Below, piece by piece: positions 45,211-54,056 of a stretch of 64,000 nucleotides of DNA (positions within the stretch are counted from its first letter, which is position 1; the number at the start of each line of letters is the position of its first letter). The notes beneath the pieces were generated by a model. That model saw only the letters and a list, made by a program, of their open reading frames with translations, had not been told where the DNA came from and did no database searches. Location: positions 496,001 through 560,000 of the forward strand of contig NZ_JBFRYB010000001.1 in NCBI RefSeq assembly GCF_040892595.1, read 5' to 3'. Origin of the DNA: Zhongshania sp. R06B22. Its GTDB lineage: Bacteria > Pseudomonadota > Gammaproteobacteria > Pseudomonadales > Spongiibacteraceae. The position numbers and the translations under genes are program-made.

Positions 45211-45777
45211 TTACCTCCAGTACAAGCGGCCATTTTTACTCAACGAGATTGTTTCACCAGGGCCACCGTTGTCATCGATCGAGGTGTAAGTCGTTTCTAG
45301 GTACATATAATCCCAAGTCAGAGACTCCAGAAACCTATCATCGTCACTGGACGCGTTCACCTGGATCGTTGCGAGAACCGCCTGGGTAAGAACCGCTTGG
45401 TACACAACGACTGGTCTTGAACACCCTTCTTCAATTTCAATAGTAAGTTTTTCATATGGTCTTCCCGTAACTAAGGCGGAACGGAATGCAGGACTGTAGG
45501 AGTCGATGTCTTTGATCATGTGCACTTGTTGTCCGACTTCCTCAACGCGGGCCACAGAAATCCATTCTTTGCGGTGCGCCTCATCCGTGCTGCTTGTCCG
45601 GGCCGGGGAAGGATGGGGGGCTTGGGCGATCATATACATCCGTTTCCCAGGGTCGCAGCGCGCTGCGACTTCTGGCGGCGCAGCGCCCACCCTTTCGAGG
45701 CCGTCTATCTCTACGTTATTCGCCTCGCATGCCGTCAGAAACAGCATCAAGACAAGGACCGAAATACTAAGTTTCAT
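45211..45777 (-). CDS. Hcp-fold-like lipoprotein
   Basis: A 188-residue protein. Start is the ATG at 45777, overlapping the stop of the upstream Hcp-like gene by four bases (ATGA), so the two are translationally coupled. Residues 1-17 end in the lipobox LTAC. The C-terminal half is colinear with the neighbour: SPAFRSALVTGR against SPALRKALVEGR, then a beta strand LTIEIEEG against VTLRVRKGG, and DDRFLESLTWDYMYLETTY against DARLSEKVELTFQKVVWTY. It is thus a diverged Hcp-like protein tethered to a membrane. Role unknown. Confidence 0.75.
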   Translation of the reverse strand: MKLSISVLVLMLFLTACEANNVEIDGLERVGAAPPEVAARCDPGKRMYMIAQAPHPSPARTSSTDEAHRKEWISVARVEEVGQQVHMIKDIDSYSPAFRSALVTGRPYEKLTIEIEEGCSRPVVVYQAVLTQAVLATIQVNASSDDDRFLESLTWDYMYLETTYTSIDDNGGPGETISLSKNGRLYWR

Positions 45778-46349
45778 CGGTGTGCCCGATTCTCTACAAA
45801 GTCCCAGCCTTCTATCACATCGGTATCCGGGGCCCCATTGGCCTTCTGTGGGGTATACGTCCATACAACTTTTTGAAAGGTCAGCTCAACTTTCTCACTC
45901 AAGCGAGCATCTTCGCCACCCCCACCCATCGATACCTTCGTTACATACACCTTTTTGAGTTTGATGACAAAATAAACGAAAGGCTCGCTACCTCCTTTTC
46001 TCACTCTGAGTGTCACCTCTTGTATCATACGACCTTCCACGAGCGCCTTCCGTAGTGCTGGACTGGAACTATCAAGGTACTTGGTCACAGCGAGGGCGTT
46101 TGCAGTTGGTCGCCCGTTGCTCTGTCCGCCGTACTGTCCGGTATTTGGGTTACTACTCATGCCTTCCGAAAATTCCAAGACATCTATTTGACCCTCGGAA
46201 TCTCGGTCCTGCGTCTCACCTCGAATTCCGCTCTCGCTGGAGAACTCCAAAAACATGGAGATGCCCGCCTGGGCGGTATAGGGCAAGATCATAAAGAGTG
46301 GCAGCAGGAGCCAGGAAACTCGCTTCATCATTGAATGTGATTTTTTCAT
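45774..46349 (-). CDS. Hcp-family protein with Sec signal peptide
   Basis: A 191-residue protein. Residues 1-28 are a signal peptide (hydrophobic WLLLPLFMILPYTAQA). The mature part follows the T6SS tube protein Hcp: MFLEFSSESGIRGETQD, GQIDVLEFSEGMSS, ALAVTKYLDSSSPALRKAL, VTLRVRKGGSEPFVYFVIKL, VYVTKVSMGGGGEDARLSEK, VVWTYTPQKANGAPD. Hcp normally has no signal peptide and is built in the cytosol into a tube. Here it would be exported by Sec, and no other T6SS gene is near. An additional ATG six codons later would give the same signal peptide. Function is not known to me. Confidence 0.85.
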   Translation of the reverse strand: MKKSHSMMKRVSWLLLPLFMILPYTAQAGISMFLEFSSESGIRGETQDRDSEGQIDVLEFSEGMSSNPNTGQYGGQSNGRPTANALAVTKYLDSSSPALRKALVEGRMIQEVTLRVRKGGSEPFVYFVIKLKKVYVTKVSMGGGGEDARLSEKVELTFQKVVWTYTPQKANGAPDTDVIEGWDFVENRAHR

Positions 46350-47810
46350 GGTGGGTTCCGTTGTGGATATGCTTATGGCTTGCAGGATGCCACTAGCCGA
46401 GAGAGTTTATTGTTGACGGAGGGTACGGGTATTTGCGTACACATCATAGCGCTATTCCTGATTCTCCTCTTCCGCTTGTATGCGGCGGCGCCCCGGTGCA
46501 CTGCGACCTCAAGCGGAGCCTTGCTGCCGATACGCACTTGATTGCTGGGTCGAGTGCTGCGATGGCGGGTATTCTTTAGTATCTCGTCATACCCGACCCC
46601 GATCGGGTATCCATTTGAGTGCAGCGAATGCCGTTGTTTCGATATCTGATCTTCGGAATATTTTGTGCGCCGACTGCTAGCCTCGATTTCGCCCCGCTGG
46701 GTGACTCACTTTATTCGGCACTACGTGCCTCACCCTACGGGTCGCCAAAAAGCGGCGATCAAATAGGAAGCTTTGTCTTTTTGCTTGGCCCAAAAATAAA
46801 GTAAGCAAAGAAAAAGGGCACCCGTGCATCACCGTTGATGGCAAAAAACGCCATCGATGTAACTCGGGGCTTCCTGCCCCTCGGCCTAAAGGCCGACCCT
46901 ACGGGCGTTCAAAACGGCTATCCTGCCGTTTTGTCATCCGCGCTTCGCAAATAACGGCGCGTGCAGCGTGCCCCGGGAAAAACTCGCCTTCGGCTCAAAC
47001 AGTTTCCCGCTTAATCCCTTACTTGCTGAAGTGCTCAGCGGTGCTGAAGGCGATTGATGTATGCTGGGAGTGTTGTGGTGACAACCGTCGTTTTCGTAAT
47101 GGCTAGTTTCTTTATGATGCCGCCATACCCGACCCCGATCGGGTATCCATGTGAGCGCAGTGAATGCCTTTGTTAGATGCCAGATCGATAGCCTGTTGTG
47201 TGGTTTTACCGCTAGCCCGGTTTTCGCCCTCGCTGGGCGACTCACTTTCTTTTTGCTTTGCCCAAAAATAAAGTAAGCAAAGAAAAAGGGCACCCTGCAT
47301 CACCGTCGATGGCAAAAAACGCCATCGATGCCTTCCGCGCTTCGCAAGTAACGGCGCGTGAAAAACTCGCCTTCGGCTCAAACAGTTTCACGCTTGAATC
47401 CGTTACTTGCTGAAGTGCTCAGCGGCGCTGAAGGGAAATTGGCGTAAGCCGCTAGTTCTGTGCTAAAACAAAATTGTTTATTATTTGATACCAGAACGTG
47501 GCACGGTTCTTAGCCCCGCTTTTGAACTCACCAAGCATCGCAGAAATTCAATGGGATGTTTTTAGCGAGGACTGTCTGACCCGAAGGCGAGTTCCGCAGC
47601 GATCCCATTGGATTTTTGCGAGGTGAGGGTACCCGAAGGGTGAGTGATAGCGGGCGAATTTCTTGCTTACTTCTTTTTTCGCAAAAAGAAGTAAGTCGCC
47701 CAATGAGGGCGAAATAAAAGCAAGCAGAAGGTCTTAATAATGCAATGCAGAATGATTTACCGACTTGTTTGGAGTTTTACTTGGCCCCAAAAATCTAAAT
47801 GGAGTTCATT
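46350..47810. repeat. Palindrome-rich non-coding repeat region
   Basis: About 1.5 kb without a supported gene, made of two long similar units and parts. Unit A starts near 46585 and unit B near 47121 (536 bases apart). Both begin with the hairpin ATACCCGA/TCGGGTAT (46589-46610; 47125-47146), go on to the block CCAAAAATAAAGTAAGCAAA and the hairpin GATGGC/GCCATC (46837-46855; 47308-47326), then the CTTCGGCTCAAACAG palindrome. A third hairpin CTTACTTCTTTTT/AAAAAGAAGTAAG is at about 47668-47698. Open frames here are translations of the repeats. Confidence 0.8.
47335..47450. repeat. Palindromic repeat copy 3 (nested inverted repeats)
   Basis: AAGTAACGG (47346-47354) pairs with CCGTTACTT (47400-47408); inside it CGTGAAAAACT pairs with AGTTTCACG around CGCCTTCGGCTCAAAC. 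Together they can form a long cruciform or stem-loop. Copy 2 at about 46935-47060 has the same plan with GGGAAAAACT/AGTTTCCC, so paired bases changed together. Confidence 0.75.
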
Positions 47811-47924
47811 ATGAAGCAAACAACTGATTACCTAAGACTTAATGCCTTTAACAGACCGTTGTGGACAACAGATGTTTTTTTTGGGGAAAAAACGGCCTTT
47901 TTCCGTCTGTGTTTCCATGCGTAA
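47811..47924 (+). CDS. Possible short ORF or truncated gene start (37 residues)
   Basis: ATG at 47811 with GGAG seven bases upstream opens 37 codons (starts MKQTTDYLRLNAFNRPLW) and stops at 47924, running antisense into the 3' end of the ATPase gene. It could be the surviving 5' end of a gene cut by arrival of the ATPase gene, or chance. No family recognised. Confidence 0.25.
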   Translation: MKQTTDYLRLNAFNRPLWTTDVFFGEKTAFFRLCFHA

Positions 47925-49264
47925 CGCGGGCTGTCAAATTTACGCCAGACGTTTCCTGTCCAAGAAGTATTGAAAAGTATACTAAGTATTTTTTCAGCAT
48001 GCTCCTCGTCCAATCCGTACTCCTTTAGACTGTTTTTAAAGTCTTCAGTTTCAAATCTTGGGCCTATGTCTGATAATATGCCTCCAATATTACTTCTCAC
48101 ATCTTCGTCAACTAAACCAACTAAAGAGTCACCTAATTCTGATGCGAACCACTCGGAATAGGAGTTAATTGCGGAGAAAACATCTTGTTCAGTAAATGGC
48201 GGCTCTTTCTTTAAAGACTGCATTGCCCGAAAGAAGCTTATTAGATCTCTCGGCAAGTATCTCGTGCTATCTAAAACAAAAAGAATGCTATCTTTCCCTG
48301 CAATTTTTGTCGGAAACCATTCCTTCCATAAATAACGAATATCTTTATTGAAACCAAAAAGATGTGCTCTATTTTCAATCACCCTTAAAAGGTAGCTGTC
48401 AAATGGTTTTCCTTCCTTATCATACCAATCTAAAGGAATTCCATTGTCATTGGCACGTTTAGTGAGATTAGGATCGGGAACCAAGTCGAGGACTTCATCG
48501 CGAAACAAAATTATAACTTTGCTGTTATTTTTTTTCTCGGAAAAGAAATTATTAACTTGTCTTATGGCTGCAACCAAGTCAGCTAAGTATCCCGCATGAC
48601 TTCGCCCATTTCGCAAAAGATAGTCTAAGCCATCTAAAACCAAAAAATGCGAAGCATCTATATTTGGAAGCTCGGATAAAGCTAACTCAATGGTTTCGAC
48701 CAATTCTGCAGGATCTTTCACCTTAGAATCTGCAGATTTATCATACTTCCCTTGTATGGACAATATTGTAGACGCAAATTTTGAATAGAGGCCCTTTCTA
48801 GATGTTTCTTGAACCACCTGCACCAAGCTATTTGAACCGAGTAAACCATACTTTTTTAGATCATCAAATAATGCAACAGCAGAGCTTCCTGAATCAGTTA
48901 GATTAGCATTGCCTTGGTAAAGGGATACTATTCTTATGTATAGAAGTAACTTCCATACTGTTACGCTACCTCCAACCTTTTCACCTGAAGTGCCTGATGT
49001 TTTCTTTAGCAGATTAAACTCAAATTCTTCTAGATCATCTACCTCACAGAAAAAGTCCCACCTTGACTCGGACATTGCTTTAAGCTTCGAGGCTAGAGCT
49101 GATTTTCCTGCTCCTTTCGAGCCGTAAACAAGATATTTGTTTCGCTTGAATATTTCTTCAGTAATGCCATTTATGTCGACATATGCAGAGTCAACTAATT
49201 CTGGAGCGTGAATACGCTCTTCTTGAGCATCAGTATATTCAAAGTTTATTTCTGAAAATCTCAT
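47828..49264 (-). CDS. P-loop ATPase, Sll1717-like
   Basis: A 478-residue, notably AT-rich gene. Walker A is YGSKGAGKSAL at about residue 48-58; Walker B-like HFLVLDGLDYLL is at about 206. SKVIILFRDEVLDLVPD may be the sensor region, and RYLPRDLISFFRAMQSL resembles the arginine/helical C-terminal part of STAND-type ATPases. It fits the P-loop ATPase, Sll1717 family plan (from memory). No nuclease, transmembrane or TIR domain is visible. It stands alone with repeats on one side. Such lone ATPases occur in defence islands, but no activity is established. Confidence 0.75.
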   Translation of the reverse strand: MRFSEINFEYTDAQEERIHAPELVDSAYVDINGITEEIFKRNKYLVYGSKGAGKSALASKLKAMSESRWDFFCEVDDLEEFEFNLLKKTSGTSGEKVGGSVTVWKLLLYIRIVSLYQGNANLTDSGSSAVALFDDLKKYGLLGSNSLVQVVQETSRKGLYSKFASTILSIQGKYDKSADSKVKDPAELVETIELALSELPNIDASHFLVLDGLDYLLRNGRSHAGYLADLVAAIRQVNNFFSEKKNNSKVIILFRDEVLDLVPDPNLTKRANDNGIPLDWYDKEGKPFDSYLLRVIENRAHLFGFNKDIRYLWKEWFPTKIAGKDSILFVLDSTRYLPRDLISFFRAMQSLKKEPPFTEQDVFSAINSYSEWFASELGDSLVGLVDEDVRSNIGGILSDIGPRFETEDFKNSLKEYGLDEEHAEKILSILFNTSWTGNVWRKFDSPRYAWKHRRKKAVFSPKKTSVVHNGLLKALSLR

Positions 49265-49640
49265 TTATCCCTCGGTGTTAATATTATTTGTAACTGTCCA
49301 CAAGGCTCATCCGTCTCAAATTGATTGTCAGGAGCTCTTGATTTTTGGATGCGAGTAAAGAAGCTTATAATATGCTGATTAACATCAATATTTTCAAAGA
49401 CTCAATAACCCCGCAAAATTAAACCGGTCAGTAGGCCATGCTATTAAAAAGCTGCGCTATACCAAATATGAGGAAAGTCTATTGAATGCCCGCTGCGGGA
49501 CGATGCATTTCCTTTGCTCGTGGATTAGAACAGCCATGTTCATTGTTGAGTTCGAACAGTAGTCCCTTAGGAACGACTTAACAAGCCATTCCCGTGGAAA
49601 GTTGATGTAGAAGTGGCTCTACTTGAAGAGTGTGCTGGGC
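49265..49640. other. Gene-free stretch between ATPase gene and ubiD
   Basis: About 375 bases, AT-rich at the ATPase side, which must hold that gene's promoter. On the plus strand 49385-49562 stays open for 59 codons (NRSVGHAIKKLRYTKYEESL then a Cys-containing hydrophobic end), without a start or ribosome site; possibly a gene remnant. Confidence 0.4.
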
Positions 49641-51104
49641 TTAGCTTAAGCCCAGCTGATCCCAAATATCGTCTATTTTCTGAATAACGGCAGGATCTTT
49701 TACAATCGGTCGGCCCCATTCACGGGTGGTTTCGCCGCCCATTTTATTGGTGGCGTCCATTCCCATTTTGGAGCCTAGGCCAGAAACCGGTGAGGCAAAA
49801 TCGAGATAATCGATAGGCGTGTTTTCTACCAGTACGGTATCTCGCGCTGGGTCCATGCGGGTGGTAATCGCCCAAATAACATCATTCCAGTCACGGGCGT
49901 TTACATCGTCGTCACAGACGACAACGAATTTGGTATACATAAACTGACGCAAAAACGACCACACACCAAACATGACGCGCTTGGCGTGACCGGGGTATTG
50001 TTTCTTAATGGTAACTATCGCCATGCGGTAAGAGCAGCCTTCTGGCGGCAGATAGAAATCGACGATTTCTGGAAATTGGCGTTGTAGCATGGGTACCAAG
50101 ACTTCGTTTAAGGCGACGCCAAGTACTGCTGGTTCGTCAGGCGGACGGCCAGTATAGGTGCTGTGATAAATTGGTTTTTTGCGGTGACTGATATGCGTAA
50201 CGGTGAATACCGGAAAGCTATCTACTTCGTTGTAGTAGCCGGTATGGTCACCGTAGGGTCCTTCATCGGCCATTTCTTCTGGGTCGATATAACCCTCAAG
50301 AATAAATTCCGCGGTTGCCGGCACCTGTAAATCATTACTTAAACATGTGGTGAGTTCGGTTTTGCTGCCGCGCAATAAACCGGCGAAAGCATATTCACTA
50401 AGTGAGTCTGGGACTGGTGTCACGGCGCCCAAGGTGGTTGCCGGGTCTGCGCCTAGCGCGACTGATACCGGAAACCGTTCTCCGGGATGAGTCGCTTTAA
50501 ATTCTTGGAAGTCTAAGGCGCCACCACGGTGAGACAGCCAGCGCATAATCAGCTTATTTTTGCCGATCAATTGCATGCGATAAATGCCGAGGTTTTGCCG
50601 TTCTTTATTCGGGCCGCGAGTGATGACTAGCGGCCAAGTGATTAGTGGTGCGACGTCGTCGGGCCAGCAGGTTTGGATGGGCAGGGTGTTTAGGTCAACA
50701 GCATCGCCTTCAATGACACATTCCTGACAGGGGGCATTACTCACCATTTTCTGACCCATATTCAAAACTTGCTTGAATATTGGTAGCTTGCTCCAGGCGT
50801 CGCGCAGTCCTTTAGGGGGATCGGGTTGGCGCAAGAAGGCGAGTAATTCCCCTACTTCATGCAAGGCCTTAACATCGTCCTTGCCCATGCCCATGGCGAC
50901 ACGCTTGTCGGTGCCAAATAAATTCGCGAGAACCGGAATGCTGTAGCCAATAGGGTTTTCAAATAACAGGGCCGGACCGCCGGCACGCAGCACGCGGTCG
51001 CAGATCTCGGTCATTTCCAGATTTGGATCAACAGGATAGCTGATGCGTTTCAGCTCACCCTGCTTCTCTAAATGCCGAATAAATTCTCTGAGATCTTTAT
51101 ACAT
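49641..51104 (-). CDS. ubiD: UbiD 3-octaprenyl-4-hydroxybenzoate decarboxylase
   Basis: A 487-residue prenylated-FMN decarboxylase of ubiquinone synthesis. [21 protein letters not shown] start, [21 protein letters not shown], and the active-site region [20 protein letters not shown] are standard. Length matches E. coli UbiD (497). It lies downstream of rho on the same strand with a hairpin between. Depends on UbiX for its cofactor, which is not in the window. Confidence 0.96.
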   Translation of the reverse strand: MYKDLREFIRHLEKQGELKRISYPVDPNLEMTEICDRVLRAGGPALLFENPIGYSIPVLANLFGTDKRVAMGMGKDDVKALHEVGELLAFLRQPDPPKGLRDAWSKLPIFKQVLNMGQKMVSNAPCQECVIEGDAVDLNTLPIQTCWPDDVAPLITWPLVITRGPNKERQNLGIYRMQLIGKNKLIMRWLSHRGGALDFQEFKATHPGERFPVSVALGADPATTLGAVTPVPDSLSEYAFAGLLRGSKTELTTCLSNDLQVPATAEFILEGYIDPEEMADEGPYGDHTGYYNEVDSFPVFTVTHISHRKKPIYHSTYTGRPPDEPAVLGVALNEVLVPMLQRQFPEIVDFYLPPEGCSYRMAIVTIKKQYPGHAKRVMFGVWSFLRQFMYTKFVVVCDDDVNARDWNDVIWAITTRMDPARDTVLVENTPIDYLDFASPVSGLGSKMGMDATNKMGGETTREWGRPIVKDPAVIQKIDDIWDQLGLS

Positions 51105-51148
51105 AAGCTCGACGTGGTTGCTGAATCTGGAGAGTTAGTAATCTTGTA

Positions 51149-51176
51149 CGGCTAGATCTATAGATTGGTCTAGCCG
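51149..51176. terminator. Hairpin after rho
   Basis: CGGCTAGA/TCTAGCCG forms an 8-bp stem with a 12-base loop, 14 bases past the rho stop. No T run follows, so it may act as a weak terminator or stabilise the 3' end. Confidence 0.45.
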
Positions 51177-51189
51177 CACCGGAATTTAT

Positions 51190-52458
51190 TTACTTCCGCT
51201 TCATCGAATCGAAGAATTCTGCATTCGTCTTGGTGTCTTTGAGTTTGTCGATTAAGAACTCAATGGCAGCGGTGTCTTCCATGCCGTGCAGTAATTTACG
51301 CAGTATCCACATTCTTGCTAATTCTTCTTCACCGGTCAGCAGTTCTTCGCGACGGGTGCCTGAACGACGAATATTAATAGCAGGGTAGACACGTTTCTCG
51401 GCGATTTTGCGGTCGAGATGTAGCTCGTTATTACCTGTGCCTTTAAATTCTTCGTAAATAACTTCGTCCATTTTCGAGCCGGTATCGATCAAAGCCGTCG
51501 CGATTATGGATAAGCTACCGCCTTCTTCGACGTTACGTGCAGCACCGAAGAAACGTTTTGGACGCTCTAGAGCGTGGGCGTCAACACCGCCGGTTAGCAC
51601 CTTGCCAGAGCTGGGAACGATGGTGTTGTAGGCTCGAGCGAGACGAGTGATCGAATCTAGCAGAATTACCACGTCGCGTTTGTGTTCTACCAAGCGCTTA
51701 GCTTTTTCTATAACCATTTCGGCTACTTGGACGTGACGGGCTGGTGGCTCGTCAAAGGTAGACGCGACAACTTCGGCGCCGCGAACACCGACCGAGCGTT
51801 GCATCTCGGTAACTTCTTCTGGGCGTTCGTCGATCAGCAAAACGATGACATAACACTCTGGGTTGTTGCGGATGATACTCGCTGCAATGTTCTGCAACAT
51901 CAATGTCTTACCCGCTTTTGGCGGCGCAACGATCAAACCGCGTTGTCCCTTACCGATGGGGGCAGCCAAGTCGATGATGCGACCGGTTAAATCCTCGGTT
52001 GAGCCAGTACCTAATTCTAATGTCAGGCGCTCATTCGGGAATAACGGAGTAAGGTTTTCGAATAGAATTTTGTTCTTGGATTGTTCTGGACGGGTGAAGT
52101 TAACTTCGTCGACTTTCAATAATGCAAAGTAGCGTTCGCCTTCTTTGGGCGGGCGGATCTTGCCGGCAATGCTGTCGCCAGTGCGCAGATTAAAGCGTCT
52201 GATCTGGCTAGGAGATACGTAAATATCGTCTGGCCCTGCTAAGTAGGAGCAGTCCGCAGATCGCAAGAAGCCGAAGCCGTCCTGCAAGATTTCCAAGACG
52301 CCATCGCCATGAATATCTTCACCACTTTTGGCGTGGCGCTTGAGGATGGAGAAGATAATGTCTTGTTTGCGAGAGCGGGCAACATTTTCTAGGCCGCTTT
52401 CTTTGGCAATATCGAGTAATTCTTGGGCTGATTTTGTTTTTAGATCGGTCAGATTCAT
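51190..52458 (-). CDS. rho: Transcription termination factor Rho
   Basis: A 422-residue hexameric RNA helicase. The N-terminal cold-shock-like RNA-binding domain has [25 protein letters not shown]. Walker A is VAPPKAGKT, Walker [14 protein letters not shown], and the Q-loop/R-loop segments [20 protein letters not shown] and [18 protein letters not shown] follow. Length and motifs are normal. Order trxA-rho-ubiD is a common gammaproteobacterial arrangement. Confidence 0.98.
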   Translation of the reverse strand: MNLTDLKTKSAQELLDIAKESGLENVARSRKQDIIFSILKRHAKSGEDIHGDGVLEILQDGFGFLRSADCSYLAGPDDIYVSPSQIRRFNLRTGDSIAGKIRPPKEGERYFALLKVDEVNFTRPEQSKNKILFENLTPLFPNERLTLELGTGSTEDLTGRIIDLAAPIGKGQRGLIVAPPKAGKTLMLQNIAASIIRNNPECYVIVLLIDERPEEVTEMQRSVGVRGAEVVASTFDEPPARHVQVAEMVIEKAKRLVEHKRDVVILLDSITRLARAYNTIVPSSGKVLTGGVDAHALERPKRFFGAARNVEEGGSLSIIATALIDTGSKMDEVIYEEFKGTGNNELHLDRKIAEKRVYPAINIRRSGTRREELLTGEEELARMWILRKLLHGMEDTAAIEFLIDKLKDTKTNAEFFDSMKRK

Positions 52459-52645
52459 AGGTATATGGGTTTAGTGGTATCAATTAGACAGGATATGAGC
52501 GAGACGTGGGAACGGCAAAAAATGATAAGCCGGGACGAACTCGACGAGTTAAGCTGAAGCGAATATAAGGTTATTTATTGGGTATTGTTTGAAGAATCTT
52601 GCGCACTCTAGCACTGAAAAGACAGGTCGTCCAGCTTTTAGAGTA

Positions 52646-52673
52646 AGCCCGCACAGTTAAATTTGTACGGGCT
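52646..52673 (-). terminator. Hairpin after trxA
   Basis: AGCCCG/CGGGCT with inner ACA/TGT pairing lies ten bases beyond the trxA stop. The T run beyond it is short (TTACTC), so termination may be partial before rho. Confidence 0.55.
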
Positions 52674-52682
52674 GCGATAGCA

Positions 52683-53009
52683 CTACAGTGCTGAGTTTAC
52701 GAAATCTAGCAGCTGTGTTTTAGACAGAGCGCCAACTTTAGTCGCCTCTGCATTGCCACCTTTGAAAATCATCAGTGTTGGGATGCCGCGAACGCTGAAC
52801 TTAGCTGGCGTATCACTGTTTGCATCAACATCGATTTTGCAGATTTTCAATTTCCCAGCAAACTCGCCGGAAATCTCATCAAGAATGGGGGCTATCATTT
52901 TACATGGGCCACACCACTCAGCCCAAAAATCGACCAGTACAGGCAAATCAGACTTAAGCACGTCTTCGTCAAAGCTGCTGTCGGTGACGTGAACGATGTT
53001 GTCGCTCAT
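52683..53009 (-). CDS. trxA: Thioredoxin 1
   Basis: A 108-residue thioredoxin with the active site W32-C33-G34-P35-C36, the cis-Pro in RGIPTLMIF and the usual fold length. It reduces disulfides of many cytosolic enzymes. It precedes rho by 224 bases and is divergent from the Ppx-like gene. Confidence 0.97.
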   Translation of the reverse strand: MSDNIVHVTDSSFDEDVLKSDLPVLVDFWAEWCGPCKMIAPILDEISGEFAGKLKICKIDVDANSDTPAKFSVRGIPTLMIFKGGNAEATKVGALSKTQLLDFVNSAL

Positions 53010-53094
53010 GTTAGTTCTCCGAATAGAAAATTATAAGATTTAGGATGTGCGATGATAGCACAGGAATTAACGGTATGTGAAAAGGGGTAGCAAT

Positions 53095-54021
53095 GTGAAT
53101 TTGGCCGTCGGCTCGTATTTAGCGGCTATCGACATGGGCTCGAATAGTTTTCATTTGTTGATTGCACAGCGGGAGTTTGATGGTTGGCGAGCTATTCATA
53201 CCGAAGAACGCCGGGTGCAGCTGGCGGCAGGTAGTGACACCGGCCGCTTGCAATCTGAGGCTCAGCACCGCGCCCTGCAGTGCTTGCGGGATTATAGAGA
53301 AATCATCGCGCGCTACGCTATTTCTGAAATACACGCGGTGGCTACGGCGTCTTTGCGCGACGTCAGTAATGCGGAGCCTTTTTTATCATTAGTTGAAGGT
53401 GAGTTGGGAGTGCGGCCCACTATTATTAGTGGTGAGCGAGAGGCCGAGCTGGTTTTCCGCGGTGTGACGGCGGGCTTGCTGTCACCCAATGATGGCCAAT
53501 ACTTGGTTGTGGATATCGGTGGTGGTAGCACTGAACTTGCCTGGGGTTCTGCGACACAGATGCATGGAGGAGTCAGTGTTGACGTTGGTTGCCTGCGTTA
53601 TTTACGCCATTTTCCCGGTGGTGAATTGCAGCAGCGGTATTTTGCTGCGGCCCGCGACGCTGCTGCAAAAAGCTTCCGGCATGCGCTTGCTGATTTCCCA
53701 GTGTCATTTACCGCGTCGCCACCGCAGGTGATTGCCTGTTCCGGGACGGCATTGGCGGTGGGGCAGGTGCTGATGGCGCAGCCCGGGTATCCGCAAAGCG
53801 CGGGTATTCGCTCGATGGAGTTACGGGGGCTGGCGGCCGATTTATCGTTTTTTAACTCAGTAGAAGAAGTGCATTATCCCGGCTTAGCAGAAGATCGGCG
53901 GTCTATTTTTGCCTCGGGAGTCGCTATTGTTTTGGCGCTGTTCGAGGTTTTAAATATTGATACCATGCAACTCTCACAGCGCTCACTGCGTGAGGGTATT
54001 ATCGAAAATCGGCTCGCTTAA
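53095..54021 (+). CDS. Ppx/GppA-family phosphatase, short form
   Basis: A 308-residue ASKHA-fold phosphatase (exopolyphosphatase or pppGpp phosphohydrolase). AAIDMGSNSFHLLIAQ is the first phosphate loop, EREAELVFRGV and LVVDIGGGSTELAW the second. It has only the two N-terminal domains; the C-terminal helical HD-like domains of the 500-residue Ppx are absent. The start is taken as GTG at 53095 (AAGGGG seven bases upstream); a GTG at 53077 is in frame. In Pseudomonas, ppx also neighbours trxA-rho, which suggests this is the positional counterpart. Confidence 0.85.
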   Translation: MNLAVGSYLAAIDMGSNSFHLLIAQREFDGWRAIHTEERRVQLAAGSDTGRLQSEAQHRALQCLRDYREIIARYAISEIHAVATASLRDVSNAEPFLSLVEGELGVRPTIISGEREAELVFRGVTAGLLSPNDGQYLVVDIGGGSTELAWGSATQMHGGVSVDVGCLRYLRHFPGGELQQRYFAAARDAAAKSFRHALADFPVSFTASPPQVIACSGTALAVGQVLMAQPGYPQSAGIRSMELRGLAADLSFFNSVEEVHYPGLAEDRRSIFASGVAIVLALFEVLNIDTMQLSQRSLREGIIENRLA

Positions 54022-54056
54022 AGCGGGCTAAAATGTCAGCAAGGGGAGCAGCAATA

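Noticed and set aside
45506-45958. 150-codon plus-strand ORF across the two Hcp-like genes
   Set aside because: Antisense to both genes with motif-supported products.
45211-46349. Full T6SS locus
   Set aside because: No tssB, tssC, tssK, tssM, clpV or VgrG gene is visible within the window.
46480-46804. Plus-strand ORFs of 66 and 61 codons
   Set aside because: Also translations of repeat unit A; no ribosome site.
46934-47381. Two overlapping minus-strand ORFs of 119 and 89 codons
   Set aside because: They translate the non-coding repeats; the same peptide pieces recur at the other copies.
44751-47810. CRISPR array in the repeat-rich stretch
   Set aside because: Repeats are long, few and irregularly spaced, with no uniform short direct repeats or spacers.
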